The translations under genes were made by a program, and so were the position numbers. From Eubacterium sp. (GTDB taxonomy: Bacteria; Bacillota; Clostridia; Peptostreptococcales; Anaerovoracaceae), in the NCBI GenBank assembly GCA_021769965.1, contig JAETRU010000001.1, forward strand, positions 141,822 to 205,821: a stretch of 64,000 bases of DNA. The letters are read 5' to 3'. Shown here piece by piece: positions 43,567 through 53,905 of the stretch; positions within the stretch are counted from its first letter, which is position 1; every line of letters begins with the position of its first letter. The notes under the pieces are model-generated. The model was not told where the DNA came from, ran no database searches, and worked only from the letters and a program-made list of their open reading frames with translations.

Positions 43567-46500
43567 TTACTCCATTTCCAGCGCCTGTCGGACACTGCGC
43601 CTTGCTTCCTGTCCTTTTTCTTTCTGCTTCGGATTTGCCGCAGCCTGTGCCCGGTCTGCTTTAAGTTGGGCACGAATTGACGGTTTTTTCCCGTCCGCGC
43701 TGCGCTGGGGCGTCCTGCCGTCCTCGGCCTTAACCGCAGCGGCAAGGGCAGACAGGGAGATCACTTCGCCGCGCTTTGCCTTTTCTTCCAACTCGTCCAC
43801 AGACGGGGTGTTGTTGATCCGCCCGTCGACCATGTTGTAATTCTGCTCGGTGGTCAGCTCTGCCGTGCGCATATAGTTTTCCGGTACCCGCTGTTCGGCA
43901 GCAATGGCATAGGCCTGTGTGCCATTGCCCATAATGAGATATTTGCCGTCCTCTGAACTGTGATGATAGCCATAGCCTGCGGCTTCCATCTGCTCGCGGG
44001 TCATGCCGGTAACATGAAAGCTACCACGGGGCGTTGTAATTCTTTCCCCGGTCATAAGTGTGTCGGGGGTAGCTGCTTCCTGCTGATACTGGGCGTTGCG
44101 CTGCAAATCAACCGGTTTGTCCCCGGTGACAGGCTGAATACAGGAAATATGCTCTGCGGCGCGGTAGGCGTTCATATTAAGCTGCCGCTGCCATGCACCT
44201 ACGCTGGGTGCCCAGCGGAAGCCGTTGGCTTTCAACTCGTCCCGCGTCCCTTCGTCCGGCTTGCCGTCGAAGAAGATCTGCAGGCGGTTGTCTGCTTTGT
44301 TTGCTTCCACACGCCCACCGTCAAACTCCCATCCGGCAAACTGGGTATCCTCATGTTGCCGTACCTGTTCGATACGCGCACGAATCCGGCGAATTTCCGC
44401 GTTATTGTTGGAGAGGACAAAGGACTGATACGGCCTGCTTTTGTCAAGGTGCCAGGACTGCGCCATGTCCGCTTTCAGCTTGTCGATCTGTTCCGGCGTT
44501 AAGTGCGGACAGCCGTCCAGCGTCTTATGCTTTCGGTAATAGGCGTTTACCGCTTTCATGGTTTCCTGCGCCTGTACCAGCTTGTCCAGTTTGGCTTCCA
44601 GCTTTGCTGCTGCCTGCGGGTCATCCATACTGATACCGCCCATGCCCGTGCTGCGGATCTTATCAAGAATACCCTGAATATCCTGCCATTCCTGCATATT
44701 GCGGTCACGGGCTGCGTTCTGCTTGTGTTTCTTCGCCACAGGGAAATTGCTGCCGCCAGCGATAAGGATAGACGGTACTCGGGCTTCAATGGCATAATGG
44801 TCATTCAGATTTGCTGCCAGCTTGCGGGCATAGGTGTCCAGCAGCGCGTCAATTTTCTCATGGTACATGGGATCAACGCGCTCTTTCTGCCGCTGGGCAA
44901 GCTCTGCTGCTTCATTGACCATCTGCCGGTATTCGGCGGTGGCGCTGCCCGCCGAATAATCCCGGTAGCTGTTTGCATCGTTGGCGCGTCTGGCTGCGCC
45001 CTCGTTGATCGGATAATACTTGACGGTTGCTGCTTCCGGCTGCGCCGTGGTGGATTCTTCGGGTACGGCTGCTTCCGGCTGCTCCCTCGGCTCGTAGCCG
45101 TTGGCTGCGTATTCGTGGGCGGTCATGCCTGCGGCCGCAGCCTCCTGTGCGATTTCTTCCCGCACATGGTTTTTGTAGGCTTCCATTTCTGCGGTTTCCT
45201 GTGCAAAGTCGGAAAACTGGGGCGGGTCGGGCAGATGGTAATCGCCTGCATTCAGTTTTTCCCGGCAGGTGTCCACATGGGCAAGTACGGCGGTAAAATA
45301 CGCAGTCTGTTCCGGCGTCAGATTTTCGCCGTTTTCCAGCATATCCGCTGCGGTGCGTTCCTGCTCAGAGAGATTGCAATGCAGACGCATATACGGGACA
45401 AACTCGGAGAGAATCATTTCCCGTTCTGCTTTGTCCTGCTCCCAGCTTTCAGCACCCTGATTGTGCAGTACATAGTTTTGCCAGCTTTCATCATTGGCGT
45501 AGTATTCGTGATAGGCCTCAATATGGTCGATCAGAGAGCCGTCCCCATCCCCGAAATCCTGCCGTCCCTCGTAGCTGTCGCGCTCACCGTCAAAGGTACA
45601 ATCAATGCGGAACTTGGTCTTGTCATACCACCCGCCTGTATATCCGGGCTTCTCGCGCTCGGTGCGCTTTTCCTCGTTCAGCGCTTTGAAAAGGGTGTCG
45701 GCACGGGCAAGGGGCAGTTGTTCGCCCTCTTGCAGCTTGTCGCTTTCACTCCAAATGATTGTTACGACGGGCTGCACAGCCGGGTTAAGGGACGGCGGCA
45801 ATTCCTTTTCCGAATCCGCAGCGGCGTTGCGCTCTGCGAGCGCTTGTTCGGCGCGTTCGCGGACGGTATCGCTGATATGCAGTGAATACAACTCAGAAAC
45901 AGAAGAAAAGCCCACGTTATTGAACACATAGTCCACGTCACTTTCTTTCAATGCACCTGCGGTATAGTAATTCTCCCGTGTAGGAGCTGTGCTTACCCTG
46001 CCTGCTGCAATGTCATGGTTTAATCCGGTTTCCATGTGAGAACAGATTTTACCGTCAACTGCCAGTGTCACATAGTACCATCCCATGTATCCGCTGATTT
46101 TATCATCTGTGCCGTCGTTGAACTCAACGCCCAGCAGGGTATACGGCTGCAAGCCCCTTTCTGCGGCAATGGCATTGTCTTTTGCTTCACGCTCCATGAG
46201 GGCAGCAAGCGCAGTTTCCTTTGCCGTGTCGATGATCTCCGGGTTGTACTGCACCAAAGCGGTATTGACAAGCTCCTGCTGTACGGCTTTCGTTTTGGCT
46301 TTAGGTGTCGCCTGATTACCAATAAACAGAGAGGTACCGGTGTCGAAGTGGATTGAAACATCGCTTGTACCTCGCCATTTGCCGCTGCACGGTGAAGTCT
46401 CAATTTTTCCGGTGGTGCTGCCAAAGCACTGCGCAATCACATCGATCTTATCCTGCATGGGCAGACCGTCATATTTCTTTGCAAGTTCAACCGCCTTTTT

Positions 46501-48075
46501 CTGTAAATCGGTGAGAGGGGTAATACTCGGCGGGTTTTGCTCCTGTGGTTCGGTGTTGAGCGTGACTTCTTCCTGCTCTGCCTTGGAGATTTGTCCGTCC
46601 TGCAGGACATATCCCTGTGCCGCCAGTGCGTCAAGCGTACCCTGCGATACCTCACCGGAGAGCTGCATATCGGTATCTACCAGCATTTGCAAGGTGGCCT
46701 GTACCTCGTCCCGGATCGTCTGCTGCCGTTCAGGTGGGATTTGCTCAAATACCGGCTGCGCTGCTTCCTGCCGGATATTTTGCCCCTGCTGTAAGAACTC
46801 CGGTATTTCCGTAAAGCCGAAGCTGTCACAGTAATGGGCGGTTTCGCTGTCCCCATTGCGCAGCACAACGATGTCGGAAACGGAAAGGGAGTGTCCCGTA
46901 AAGTCTGCCGGGTGGTCGATGTTGAAGCGTCGGTAAATATCTTCCAGAGATTCCCCGTCAGAAAGCGGCGCGGAATATACAAGATCGTAATTGTCTTTCT
47001 GTACGGAAAGGCCAAGTTCCCTCAGTCGTTCCAGCGGCTCAAACCGGTAATCCCTTGTTTCATCGCCGCCTTTGAGCTGATAAATGGAAAAGGTATTTTC
47101 CGGCTGCGATTCTGTCAGTGCTGCGTTTTCCCGCTGCTGCGAAAGCGCCTGCAAGCGTTCCTCAATTTCGGTAATCAGCGCACTTGCCGTGGTACGGATG
47201 GTTTCAAGGGACGCTTTTAGTTCCTTGATTTCTTTATCGCTGCTCCAACCGGCAACATATCCGAAAGAGTAATCGGAAGTATCCAGCCCGAAGTGTTGGC
47301 ACACCGTAAAGGCGATGCTTTCCGCCTCCACCTCACGGGTACGCCGGTTTGGACGGTTCTCCATTTCCTCCGTTGGTGCGTTCAGATCAATGTCATGCAG
47401 CTTTGCGTGGGCAATTTCATGGATTAGGGTCTTGATTGTTTGCAGTTCGCTCATGCCCTCGTCAACAGCAATGCGTTTATCTGTAAGGCTGTAATAGCCG
47501 TGTGCGCCGCCCTCGATCTTTTCCAGTTCCACCGGCACCGGGGAAACCTCTTTCAGTACGCGCCAAAAATCCTCGTATTGCTCAACGCTGCCGGTCAATG
47601 CATCTACCGAAAGATCGGGGATCTCTTTGCCGTCGGTCTGGCTCACATCAAAGACGCTTACCACCTTAAAGGCAGGGATCTTGATTTCCCGCTGCTCCAT
47701 GACGGGCTTACCGTCAGCACCGATTACCGGCTGCCCGGTATCCGGGTCGATCTTTTCCGCTTCTTTCTTTATGGTGTACGGTGCCGGGGCAAAGATTTTT
47801 ATGCCTTTTTCTCCGCGCTTTACATGACGCTCAAAGTCATCGCGCCACTTTCCAAAGCCTGCAACAAGGGAGGCGTCCGGCTTTTGCATCAGAATCAGCA
47901 GCGTATTGTTCAGACTGTAATCATGGAACTTGGACATGGCTTTCAGATAGGCTTGATAGCGTTCACTTTCAAACAGCTCCCGCACACCGGCTTCCAGCCG
48001 TTCCGTCACTTCCTTTACTTTGCCCTCGGTGTCCTTGGCAGTCAACTCAAAGGGTCTTGCTTCAAAATCGCTCAT
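43567..48075 (-). CDS. Giant ArdC/YodL-type multidomain ICE protein
   Basis: The 1502-residue protein starts with an ArdC N-terminal domain (NNTLLILMQKPDASLVAGFGKWRDDFERHVKRGEKGIKI), an antirestriction ssDNA-binding module. A zinc-metalloprotease-like motif follows, TIKTLIHEIAHAKLHD (HEIAH), near residue 215. A YodL-like domain is at about 330-430 (DYRFEPLERLRELGLSV). Later come coiled coils and a basic tail. It probably enters or protects with the transferred strand and counters restriction in the recipient. The 5' region carries copy B of the shared leader element. Length is normal for such CTn proteins. Confidence 0.85.
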   Translation of the reverse strand: MSDFEARPFELTAKDTEGKVKEVTERLEAGVRELFESERYQAYLKAMSKFHDYSLNNTLLILMQKPDASLVAGFGKWRDDFERHVKRGEKGIKIFAPAPYTIKKEAEKIDPDTGQPVIGADGKPVMEQREIKIPAFKVVSVFDVSQTDGKEIPDLSVDALTGSVEQYEDFWRVLKEVSPVPVELEKIEGGAHGYYSLTDKRIAVDEGMSELQTIKTLIHEIAHAKLHDIDLNAPTEEMENRPNRRTREVEAESIAFTVCQHFGLDTSDYSFGYVAGWSSDKEIKELKASLETIRTTASALITEIEERLQALSQQRENAALTESQPENTFSIYQLKGGDETRDYRFEPLERLRELGLSVQKDNYDLVYSAPLSDGESLEDIYRRFNIDHPADFTGHSLSVSDIVVLRNGDSETAHYCDSFGFTEIPEFLQQGQNIRQEAAQPVFEQIPPERQQTIRDEVQATLQMLVDTDMQLSGEVSQGTLDALAAQGYVLQDGQISKAEQEEVTLNTEPQEQNPPSITPLTDLQKKAVELAKKYDGLPMQDKIDVIAQCFGSTTGKIETSPCSGKWRGTSDVSIHFDTGTSLFIGNQATPKAKTKAVQQELVNTALVQYNPEIIDTAKETALAALMEREAKDNAIAAERGLQPYTLLGVEFNDGTDDKISGYMGWYYVTLAVDGKICSHMETGLNHDIAAGRVSTAPTRENYYTAGALKESDVDYVFNNVGFSSVSELYSLHISDTVRERAEQALAERNAAADSEKELPPSLNPAVQPVVTIIWSESDKLQEGEQLPLARADTLFKALNEEKRTEREKPGYTGGWYDKTKFRIDCTFDGERDSYEGRQDFGDGDGSLIDHIEAYHEYYANDESWQNYVLHNQGAESWEQDKAEREMILSEFVPYMRLHCNLSEQERTAADMLENGENLTPEQTAYFTAVLAHVDTCREKLNAGDYHLPDPPQFSDFAQETAEMEAYKNHVREEIAQEAAAAGMTAHEYAANGYEPREQPEAAVPEESTTAQPEAATVKYYPINEGAARRANDANSYRDYSAGSATAEYRQMVNEAAELAQRQKERVDPMYHEKIDALLDTYARKLAANLNDHYAIEARVPSILIAGGSNFPVAKKHKQNAARDRNMQEWQDIQGILDKIRSTGMGGISMDDPQAAAKLEAKLDKLVQAQETMKAVNAYYRKHKTLDGCPHLTPEQIDKLKADMAQSWHLDKSRPYQSFVLSNNNAEIRRIRARIEQVRQHEDTQFAGWEFDGGRVEANKADNRLQIFFDGKPDEGTRDELKANGFRWAPSVGAWQRQLNMNAYRAAEHISCIQPVTGDKPVDLQRNAQYQQEAATPDTLMTGERITTPRGSFHVTGMTREQMEAAGYGYHHSSEDGKYLIMGNGTQAYAIAAEQRVPENYMRTAELTTEQNYNMVDGRINNTPSVDELEEKAKRGEVISLSALAAAVKAEDGRTPQRSADGKKPSIRAQLKADRAQAAANPKQKEKGQEARRSVRQALEME

Positions 48076-48100
48076 GCGTTCGCTCCTTTCAAAAATATAG

Positions 48101-48199
48101 GGGTTTGGGGCTATCCCAAAAGGTAAAATCCCCGCTGATCTCCATGGAGAAAAGCGGGGATTTGTCGGGAGTGTAGCTACACTCCCTATGCTTGCTGCG
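48101..48199 (-). promoter_or_regulatory. Shared leader element, copy B, upstream of the ArdC-type gene
   Basis: On the minus strand CGCAGCAAGCATA plus GGGAGTGTAGCTACACTCCC (48199-48167) matches copy A at 32 of 33 bases. TTGGGATAGCCCCAAACCC (48119-48101) matches at 18 of 19. Between them a strong hairpin (AAATCCCCGCT with AGCGGGGATTT, about 48126-48163) replaces the spacer of copy A. The ArdC-type start is 25 bases further. Confidence 0.6.
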
Positions 48200-48336
48200 T
48201 AACTTTCTTTTCTCCGGCAGAGCCGGAAACTCGTATGTCACGCTTTCAAAGCCGTTTTTCGGCTATTTGGTAGGTTTATCCCTCGCACACCAAAAGTGCG
48301 GCTGGAAAGTGGCTTGCTGCAAGGCCTTTTCAGCCC

Positions 48337-48717
48337 TTAAACCGTGACTTGCAGCTTTGTTTTTGCGTTTCTTTCGCGCTCACGGCGCTTGCGTTCGCAA
48401 GCCATCCGCCGTGCCGCCAATACTGCGCAGGCGTCGCAGTATTTGGCGCGATTGCTGCGGGCGTGGAATGGCTTGCCGCACAGTTCACATTTTTTGCGTG
48501 TGTCATGCTGGCGCATAATATCCGCGCACAGCTCCCGGTCGGCAGGCAGTACCGCTTCCCGAAAATACCGGCACAGCAGAGAAAAGCTGATCGCCTGCAC
48601 ACATACACACGGATCCCCGTCGTCCAGCAGCAAGCAGCATCCGCCGTCATTGTTTGCACAAAGGCGGCGGGTCAGCTTTTTCACCTTGCGATACTGCGCT
48701 TCATCCAGCCGGATCAT
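48337..48717 (-). CDS. Cysteine-rich VLP-domain protein
   Basis: The 126-residue product has paired cysteines (NNDGGCCLLLDDGDPCVCVQ and KKCELCGKPFHARSNRAKYCDACA), the second a treble-clef zinc finger, and a basic end. It matches the Cys-rich VLP proteins of CTn elements. It overlaps the topB stop by 4 bases. Role unknown; DNA or RNA binding is likely from the finger and charge. Confidence 0.82.
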   Translation of the reverse strand: MIRLDEAQYRKVKKLTRRLCANNDGGCCLLLDDGDPCVCVQAISFSLLCRYFREAVLPADRELCADIMRQHDTRKKCELCGKPFHARSNRAKYCDACAVLAARRMACERKRRERERNAKTKLQVTV

Positions 48718-50792
48718 TTTCGCTGTTCGATACGGTAATTCACATACTGATCGCCTGTGTCGCAGAGAAGCACCGTACCGTCATAGGTTTTGCCTGTGCG
48801 CTCAGAATACAAGCCTTTGACCTTTGCCTTACCGTCTTTCAAGAGCGCAGCAGCGATTTTCTTTGAAAATACTGTTTTCCTGCTCACAAAAAATCTGTCG
48901 TTCTTCCACATGACAAAGCGGCAGGCGCGGTTGGAACAATAAAAGTTTTTCTTTCCCTCATAGACGGGGCTGCCGCAGCGGGGACAGGTGCCAATGGCTT
49001 CCTTTTCCGGTGCAAACAGTTTTTTCCCGTCCTCAGTGATGTGAGAATACTGATTCACCAGCTCCCGCGTCAGCTCGGCAATGCCGCCCATAAACTCATC
49101 CGGATCTGCGTTACCTTTAGCAATCTCGGTCAGCCTGCTTTCCCATTCAGCCGTAAGCTGCGGGGATTTCAGCATATCCGGCAGAATGACCGCCAGATTC
49201 ACGCCGTCCTTGGTCGGCACAAGGCTTTTGCCCTTGCGCTCCACAAATCCGGCAGACAGCAGCTTTTCGATCATGGCAGCGCGGGTTGCCGGAGTACCCA
49301 GACCCTTGCGCTCGGCATCCTCCGGTATATCCTCCTTGCCTGCGCTCTCCATAGCGGACAGCAGCGTATCTTCGGTATATGGTTTCGGCGGGGTGGTGTA
49401 ATGCTCGGTAACGGATGCAGCAGTGACCGTAAACGTCTGCCCCTCGGACAGCTCCGGCAGGGTCGCTTCGTCCTCGGTGTCCACGTCGGGTTTTCCTTTC
49501 AGCGTCAAACGGAAACAGACGTCAATGTCTTTCCAACCGCCGTGAAGAATGTTTTTCCCCTTGGCGGTAAACTGCTTGCCGCCGCACTCAAATACGGCAG
49601 TGACAGCTTCGTACACATGGGCAGGAGCAACCGCGCAAAGCAGCTTGTAGCAGATAAGGGACAGCAGTTTCTTTTCGCTTTCTGCAAGTCCCGCAAAACC
49701 AGCCTTTGCAAACTCCGCTGTGGGCAGGATTGCGTGATGATCCGATACCTTGGCATTGTTGATAACGCGCCCCATCTCCGGGGCAAGCTCCACGCCCTGC
49801 ATAAAGGGAAGCTGCGGCAGCAGCGCCGCGACAAGATCAGCCGCCGACTGTTCCATGTCGGAAGTAATGTAATTGCTGTCCGTTCTCGGATAGGTCAGCA
49901 GCCGCTTTTCGTACAGGGCTTGGGCATAATCAAGGGTCTGCTTGGCAGTAAAGCCGTAAATGCGGTTGGCTTCCCGCTGCAAGGAAGTAAGGTCATAGAG
50001 CTTCGGGGGCTGCATGGTTTTCTTCTCTTTTTTTAGAGAAGTACAAACGGCCTGCGAATGTTCGCAAGCCGTTTGCAGGGCATTTGCTTCGGCAGCGTCG
50101 GCAATGCGTTCACTTTCCGCTTTCACACCGCCGCAGCCGATCTGCACAATATGGTATTTTTCTTTCTTAAACGTGGTAATCTTCCCGTCGCGCTCCACCA
50201 GCAGATTCAGCGTTGGGGAAAGAACGCGCCCCACATTCAGCGTCTTATGGTACAGCACGGAGAAAAGGCGGGTAGCATTGATGCCCACCAGCCAATCTGC
50301 CCGCGCACGACACAGCGCCGAATGATACAGTGGGTCATAGTCGCGCCCGTCTTTGAGCATGTCCATGCCCTCGCGGATCGCACTGTCCTCCATAGAGGAA
50401 ATCCAAAGACGCTTGAACGGTTTGCGGCAATCTGCCTGTTCATAGACAAAGCGGAAAATTAACTCACCCTCGCGCCCAGCGTCACAGCCGTTCACCAGCT
50501 CCGTTACATCGGCGCGATGCATCAGCTCCTTTAAGACGGAAAACTGCTTTTCCTTGCCGGGGGTCAGCGTATATTTCCAGTCCTCCGGCAGAATCGGTAA
50601 ATCTTCGTATCGCCACTTTTTATAACGCTCGTCATAGCTGCCTGCGTCGGCCATACTCACCAGATGTCCAATGCACCAGGACACCAGCAACCCGTCACCC
50701 TGTATGTAGCCGTCTTTTTGCTTCTTTGCCCCAAGAGCATCCGCAATGGTCTTTGCAACAGAGGGCTTTTCACAGATAATCAAAATACTCAT
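48714..50792 (-). CDS. topB: DNA topoisomerase III
   Basis: The 692-residue type IA topoisomerase has an N-terminal TOPRIM domain ([39 protein letters not shown]), the catalytic Tyr in [17 protein letters not shown], and one C-terminal zinc finger ([22 protein letters not shown]). ICE-encoded TopB probably decatenates or relaxes the element during transfer and its rolling-circle-type replication. It overlaps both neighbours by 4 bases in the transfer operon. Confidence 0.96.
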   Translation of the reverse strand: MSILIICEKPSVAKTIADALGAKKQKDGYIQGDGLLVSWCIGHLVSMADAGSYDERYKKWRYEDLPILPEDWKYTLTPGKEKQFSVLKELMHRADVTELVNGCDAGREGELIFRFVYEQADCRKPFKRLWISSMEDSAIREGMDMLKDGRDYDPLYHSALCRARADWLVGINATRLFSVLYHKTLNVGRVLSPTLNLLVERDGKITTFKKEKYHIVQIGCGGVKAESERIADAAEANALQTACEHSQAVCTSLKKEKKTMQPPKLYDLTSLQREANRIYGFTAKQTLDYAQALYEKRLLTYPRTDSNYITSDMEQSAADLVAALLPQLPFMQGVELAPEMGRVINNAKVSDHHAILPTAEFAKAGFAGLAESEKKLLSLICYKLLCAVAPAHVYEAVTAVFECGGKQFTAKGKNILHGGWKDIDVCFRLTLKGKPDVDTEDEATLPELSEGQTFTVTAASVTEHYTTPPKPYTEDTLLSAMESAGKEDIPEDAERKGLGTPATRAAMIEKLLSAGFVERKGKSLVPTKDGVNLAVILPDMLKSPQLTAEWESRLTEIAKGNADPDEFMGGIAELTRELVNQYSHITEDGKKLFAPEKEAIGTCPRCGSPVYEGKKNFYCSNRACRFVMWKNDRFFVSRKTVFSKKIAAALLKDGKAKVKGLYSERTGKTYDGTVLLCDTGDQYVNYRIEQRK

Positions 50793-51586
50793 TCGTTGTC
50801 CTCCTGTTCATCGGTCTGCAACGGCACATTGCCGTCAGCCCCATAATCACCGTAATTGTCAGTTTCTTCCTCGTCGTCCTCGTCAAAATCGAACTCGTCC
50901 AGATCGGTGCTGCCTTTGGTATCGGCTTTCGGTTTGCGGAACTTGAAGTACCACACAGCAGCGCCGCCGCCCAACGCAAGAATTAAGACAATCGCAAGGA
51001 TACCGCCCACATTGCTTTTCTTCGGTTCTTCGGTCGGCTCGGTCGGTTCCGGCTCGGCAGGGGCAGCTTCTTTTCCGGCGCACTCGCTCATATTGGTGCT
51101 GCAAATGGGGCAGGCTGTATTCACCTTGCCTGCGCTGCATTTTTCTGTGCAGCTACAGGTAATAGGGCTGTTCCCGCCCTCGTCCTCCAATAGTGCCAAA
51201 AGATCGGCTTCGTCCACGGGGGTGAGGAAATAGGTGTGATACTGTTCGCCGTCCTCGTCGGCGGGTTTATCGTAATCAATGATGATATACAGGGTATGTC
51301 CGCTTCGGGTTTCCACCGCAATAAACTGCTTGTTGGTTGCCTTATCAAAAAGCAGATCTCGGGTCAGCGCGATCCCGTCCTCTGTAAAGGGCGTCCCCGG
51401 CTCCACGGCTGGGGGCGACTCAGAAACAGCAGGTTCCGTTTCTTCTGTTGCAGTGCTTTCCGGCGGCAGCTCACTGTCGTAGTAATCGCCGCCGCCTGCA
51501 TAGGCAACCGTAGAAAAAGCCGTCATGCAAAACACGGCGGCAAGCAGCACGATAACAGTACGCAGCTTTCCTTTATTCCTCGTCAT
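50789..51586 (-). CDS. CD1107-family (DUF4366) exported membrane protein
   Basis: The 265-residue product has a signal peptide (about 1-30, FSTVAYAGG), an outside part with [35 protein letters not shown] and a Cys-rich patch ([26 protein letters not shown]). A membrane helix at about 200-220 ([21 protein letters not shown]) and a very acidic cytoplasmic tail follow. It matches DUF4366 proteins of the CTn conjugation machinery, thought to sit at the cell surface of the transfer channel. It overlaps DUF4315 and topB. Confidence 0.88.
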   Translation of the reverse strand: MTRNKGKLRTVIVLLAAVFCMTAFSTVAYAGGGDYYDSELPPESTATEETEPAVSESPPAVEPGTPFTEDGIALTRDLLFDKATNKQFIAVETRSGHTLYIIIDYDKPADEDGEQYHTYFLTPVDEADLLALLEDEGGNSPITCSCTEKCSAGKVNTACPICSTNMSECAGKEAAPAEPEPTEPTEEPKKSNVGGILAIVLILALGGGAAVWYFKFRKPKADTKGSTDLDEFDFDEDDEEETDNYGDYGADGNVPLQTDEQEDNE

Positions 51587-51830
51587 TGGTCATATCCTCC
51601 TGTTCGTGATAGACATTTTCTGCGGGTAGCGCATCGTTGCCGCCGCTGCGCAGAAAGTTCAGCAGTTCGTCGCGGGTCATGCACATGGAGCGCACAATGC
51701 CCACAATCTCAAAGTTTTCCTGTTCGGTGCGCTGGGCTTCCAGCTCTTTGAGCTTGTTTTGATACTCGGTAATTTTGCCACGGGTCTTTTCAATCTCCCG
51801 TTCGATACGTTCCAGCTTAGTAAGTGCCAT
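51573..51830 (-). CDS. DUF4315 family coiled-coil protein
   Basis: The 85-residue product, [55 protein letters not shown], is a short coiled coil with a C-terminal helical hook. It is the DUF4315 protein always found between the NlpC/P60 and DUF4366 genes of CTn elements. Role unknown. Confidence 0.85.
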   Translation of the reverse strand: MALTKLERIEREIEKTRGKITEYQNKLKELEAQRTEQENFEIVGIVRSMCMTRDELLNFLRSGGNDALPAENVYHEQEDMTNDEE

Positions 51831-51856
51831 AATGTTTGCTCCTTTCGATTTTCAGA

Positions 51857-53905
51857 TTAGTTGTAGGGCGGTCTGGCGTAGGCGTAGAAATGGGACTGCC
51901 AATAGCTGCTGTTCAGATTAGAATACGAAATCGGATCTCCGCAGTGCAGCATCATGGTATTGCCCACATAAATACCCACATGAGAAACGCCCGGCGTGTC
52001 ATAGGTTCCCGTAAAAAACACCAGATCACCCGGCTGGGGATTGGAAACAGGGGTAGAGATGTTATATAGTCCCTGCGCTCCCAAACGCCCGGTATTGCAT
52101 ACGCCGCTGTTGGTCAGCACCCATGATACAAAGCCGGAACAGTCAAAAGAGGTATTTGGATTGCTGCCGCCCCAGACATACGGATACCCGATATATTTCT
52201 CCGCCTCTGCAATCAGCGTGGCAAAGGTTTCATCTTCCAGCGCCGATGCGGGAATTTCATAACCTGCAGGCCGGTTTGTAATATACCGGCTGATGTACTC
52301 AGAATTGCCGAACAGATCCGGTCGGTTGCCCAGCACGGACATATACAGGGCATATTTGCTCAGAGTTTCCTCGCCCATGATGTACACGGGAACATGGGAA
52401 AGGTTGAAGTTTTCAAGGGACACATGGCAGATGTAATAATCATAGGGAACTTGGACGGTGTATTCATAGGTTTCCGTGCTGGTTTCGCCTGTTTCGGGAT
52501 CGGTCACTGTCCGCGTCCCCGTTCTCGTTTCCGTGCGGTAGCGCACCTCCCTTGTTACGGTTTCGGTCAGGATATATTGCTTCTCAAAGAGCATTTGCAG
52601 TGTTGCCTGTACCTCGCCAGCCGTCCATGCGCCCTCATGGAGCGCAGAGAGAATCGAGATCAGTACATAAGGGTCATGCTCGATCTCGTCAAGGTCATAG
52701 TGGTATTCGTCGTAGTCATGGGTGCTTTCGTAGGTGTCCAGATACCTTTGCAGCTCTGCTTCCAGATCGCAGTAGGCAGCTTCGGCAGCAAGAATATCCG
52801 CGTCCTCCGATTGGTAGGAAGATGCTGCGACACCGCCGCCCGCACCGGAAAAGAGAATGGAGCAGGATTGCAGCCCGCCGATCAGCAGTACAATAAGGAG
52901 GAAACCTGCAAGGACAATCAGGCAGCCTTTCCAGTGCCGCGCTACAAATGCAGCCGTTTTCTTTGCTTCCTCGGCAACACGTTTTGCCGCTTTTGCGGAC
53001 GCTTCGGCGGTCTTTTTGGTGGTCTGCGCGGTTTTCTGCGCTGTACTGCCTGCCGTTTTTGCCGCCCGTGCTGCCTTGGCGTATTCCCGCTTTAACCTCT
53101 GTTTCTGGAAAAACTGGTTGAGAGGATTGCCGGAAAGAAGCGCCGGATTGTCATGCAATGCCTTTTGATACAGATATTCCGCATTGGCTTTGACCGCCTT
53201 TTGCTCGGCTTTTGCCGCTGTCCGGTAAGGTTTCAGCGTATGACGGCGTTTTGCATAGCGGTATGCACCGCCAGCGCCGCGCTCGGCAAGTTCCTCACCC
53301 TTATGTCCGCTTTCCACACCGACGTTTTCATGCTCAACCTCGTGAATTTTCCCATGGACAAGCATTGCTGCCTCCCGCACGGGTCGGCCTGCCGGATTGG
53401 ATTTGATCTTTGGGGCAGGCTTATCCACCTTATCAAAGCGCAGCTTGGTATGCGCCGTGCCGGTTGCTTCGTCGAAAACACGCTCTTTGTGTAAAACACG
53501 CTTTTTCGGTATGGCTTCCCGCGCAGTGTCCAGCTTATCTGCCCGTGTTTCGGATTTGCGGATATACTTTTGCAGTGCCGGATCGCTGCGTTCCTCGTCG
53601 GTGAATTGCAGCCGGGAGCCGGGGCGCTGCCGGACAGCTTCGCCCTCACGGATCTTGCTGTTTGCTTTTCGGATTCGTTTCCTTGCGGCATGAGCGTCAT
53701 GCTCAGATACAGCGCGGTTCAGTGCCTTTTCCGCTGTGCCGCCCGCAGAAACCGGAAGATCCTCCTGCGCCGCAGGGGAAAGATTCTGTTCCGCATCCCT
53801 GCCGGAAACGCTCTGTACTTCGCCCGTCGTCTGATTTTCCCGCACCAGCCCGTCACGGGTCATGTGCTGGGTAATCTTATCCCGGGGTTTTAATGGGTCT
53901 TTCAA
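51857..53905 (-). CDS. CD1108-family conjugation protein with NlpC/P60 peptidoglycan hydrolase
   Basis: The 682-residue product has a long basic cytoplasmic N-terminus with Ala/Lys-rich helices (about 270-320), one membrane helix (CLIVLAGFLLIVLLIGGL, near 335) and an extracellular region. It ends in an NlpC/P60 domain (YPYVWGGSNPNTSFDCSGFVSWVL, catalytic Cys in FDCSG; His in SHVGIYVG; about 565-680). It opens the cell wall locally for the mating channel, a VirB1/Orf14-like role. It overlaps the methyltransferase gene by 4 bases. Confidence 0.9.
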   Translation of the reverse strand: MKDPLKPRDKITQHMTRDGLVRENQTTGEVQSVSGRDAEQNLSPAAQEDLPVSAGGTAEKALNRAVSEHDAHAARKRIRKANSKIREGEAVRQRPGSRLQFTDEERSDPALQKYIRKSETRADKLDTAREAIPKKRVLHKERVFDEATGTAHTKLRFDKVDKPAPKIKSNPAGRPVREAAMLVHGKIHEVEHENVGVESGHKGEELAERGAGGAYRYAKRRHTLKPYRTAAKAEQKAVKANAEYLYQKALHDNPALLSGNPLNQFFQKQRLKREYAKAARAAKTAGSTAQKTAQTTKKTAEASAKAAKRVAEEAKKTAAFVARHWKGCLIVLAGFLLIVLLIGGLQSCSILFSGAGGGVAASSYQSEDADILAAEAAYCDLEAELQRYLDTYESTHDYDEYHYDLDEIEHDPYVLISILSALHEGAWTAGEVQATLQMLFEKQYILTETVTREVRYRTETRTGTRTVTDPETGETSTETYEYTVQVPYDYYICHVSLENFNLSHVPVYIMGEETLSKYALYMSVLGNRPDLFGNSEYISRYITNRPAGYEIPASALEDETFATLIAEAEKYIGYPYVWGGSNPNTSFDCSGFVSWVLTNSGVCNTGRLGAQGLYNISTPVSNPQPGDLVFFTGTYDTPGVSHVGIYVGNTMMLHCGDPISYSNLNSSYWQSHFYAYARPPYN

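Noticed and set aside
44503..45885. 460-codon open frame on the plus strand
   Set aside because: It is antisense to the 1502-residue ArdC-type gene, has no ribosome site, and its product has no family pattern; a shadow of high-GC coding DNA.
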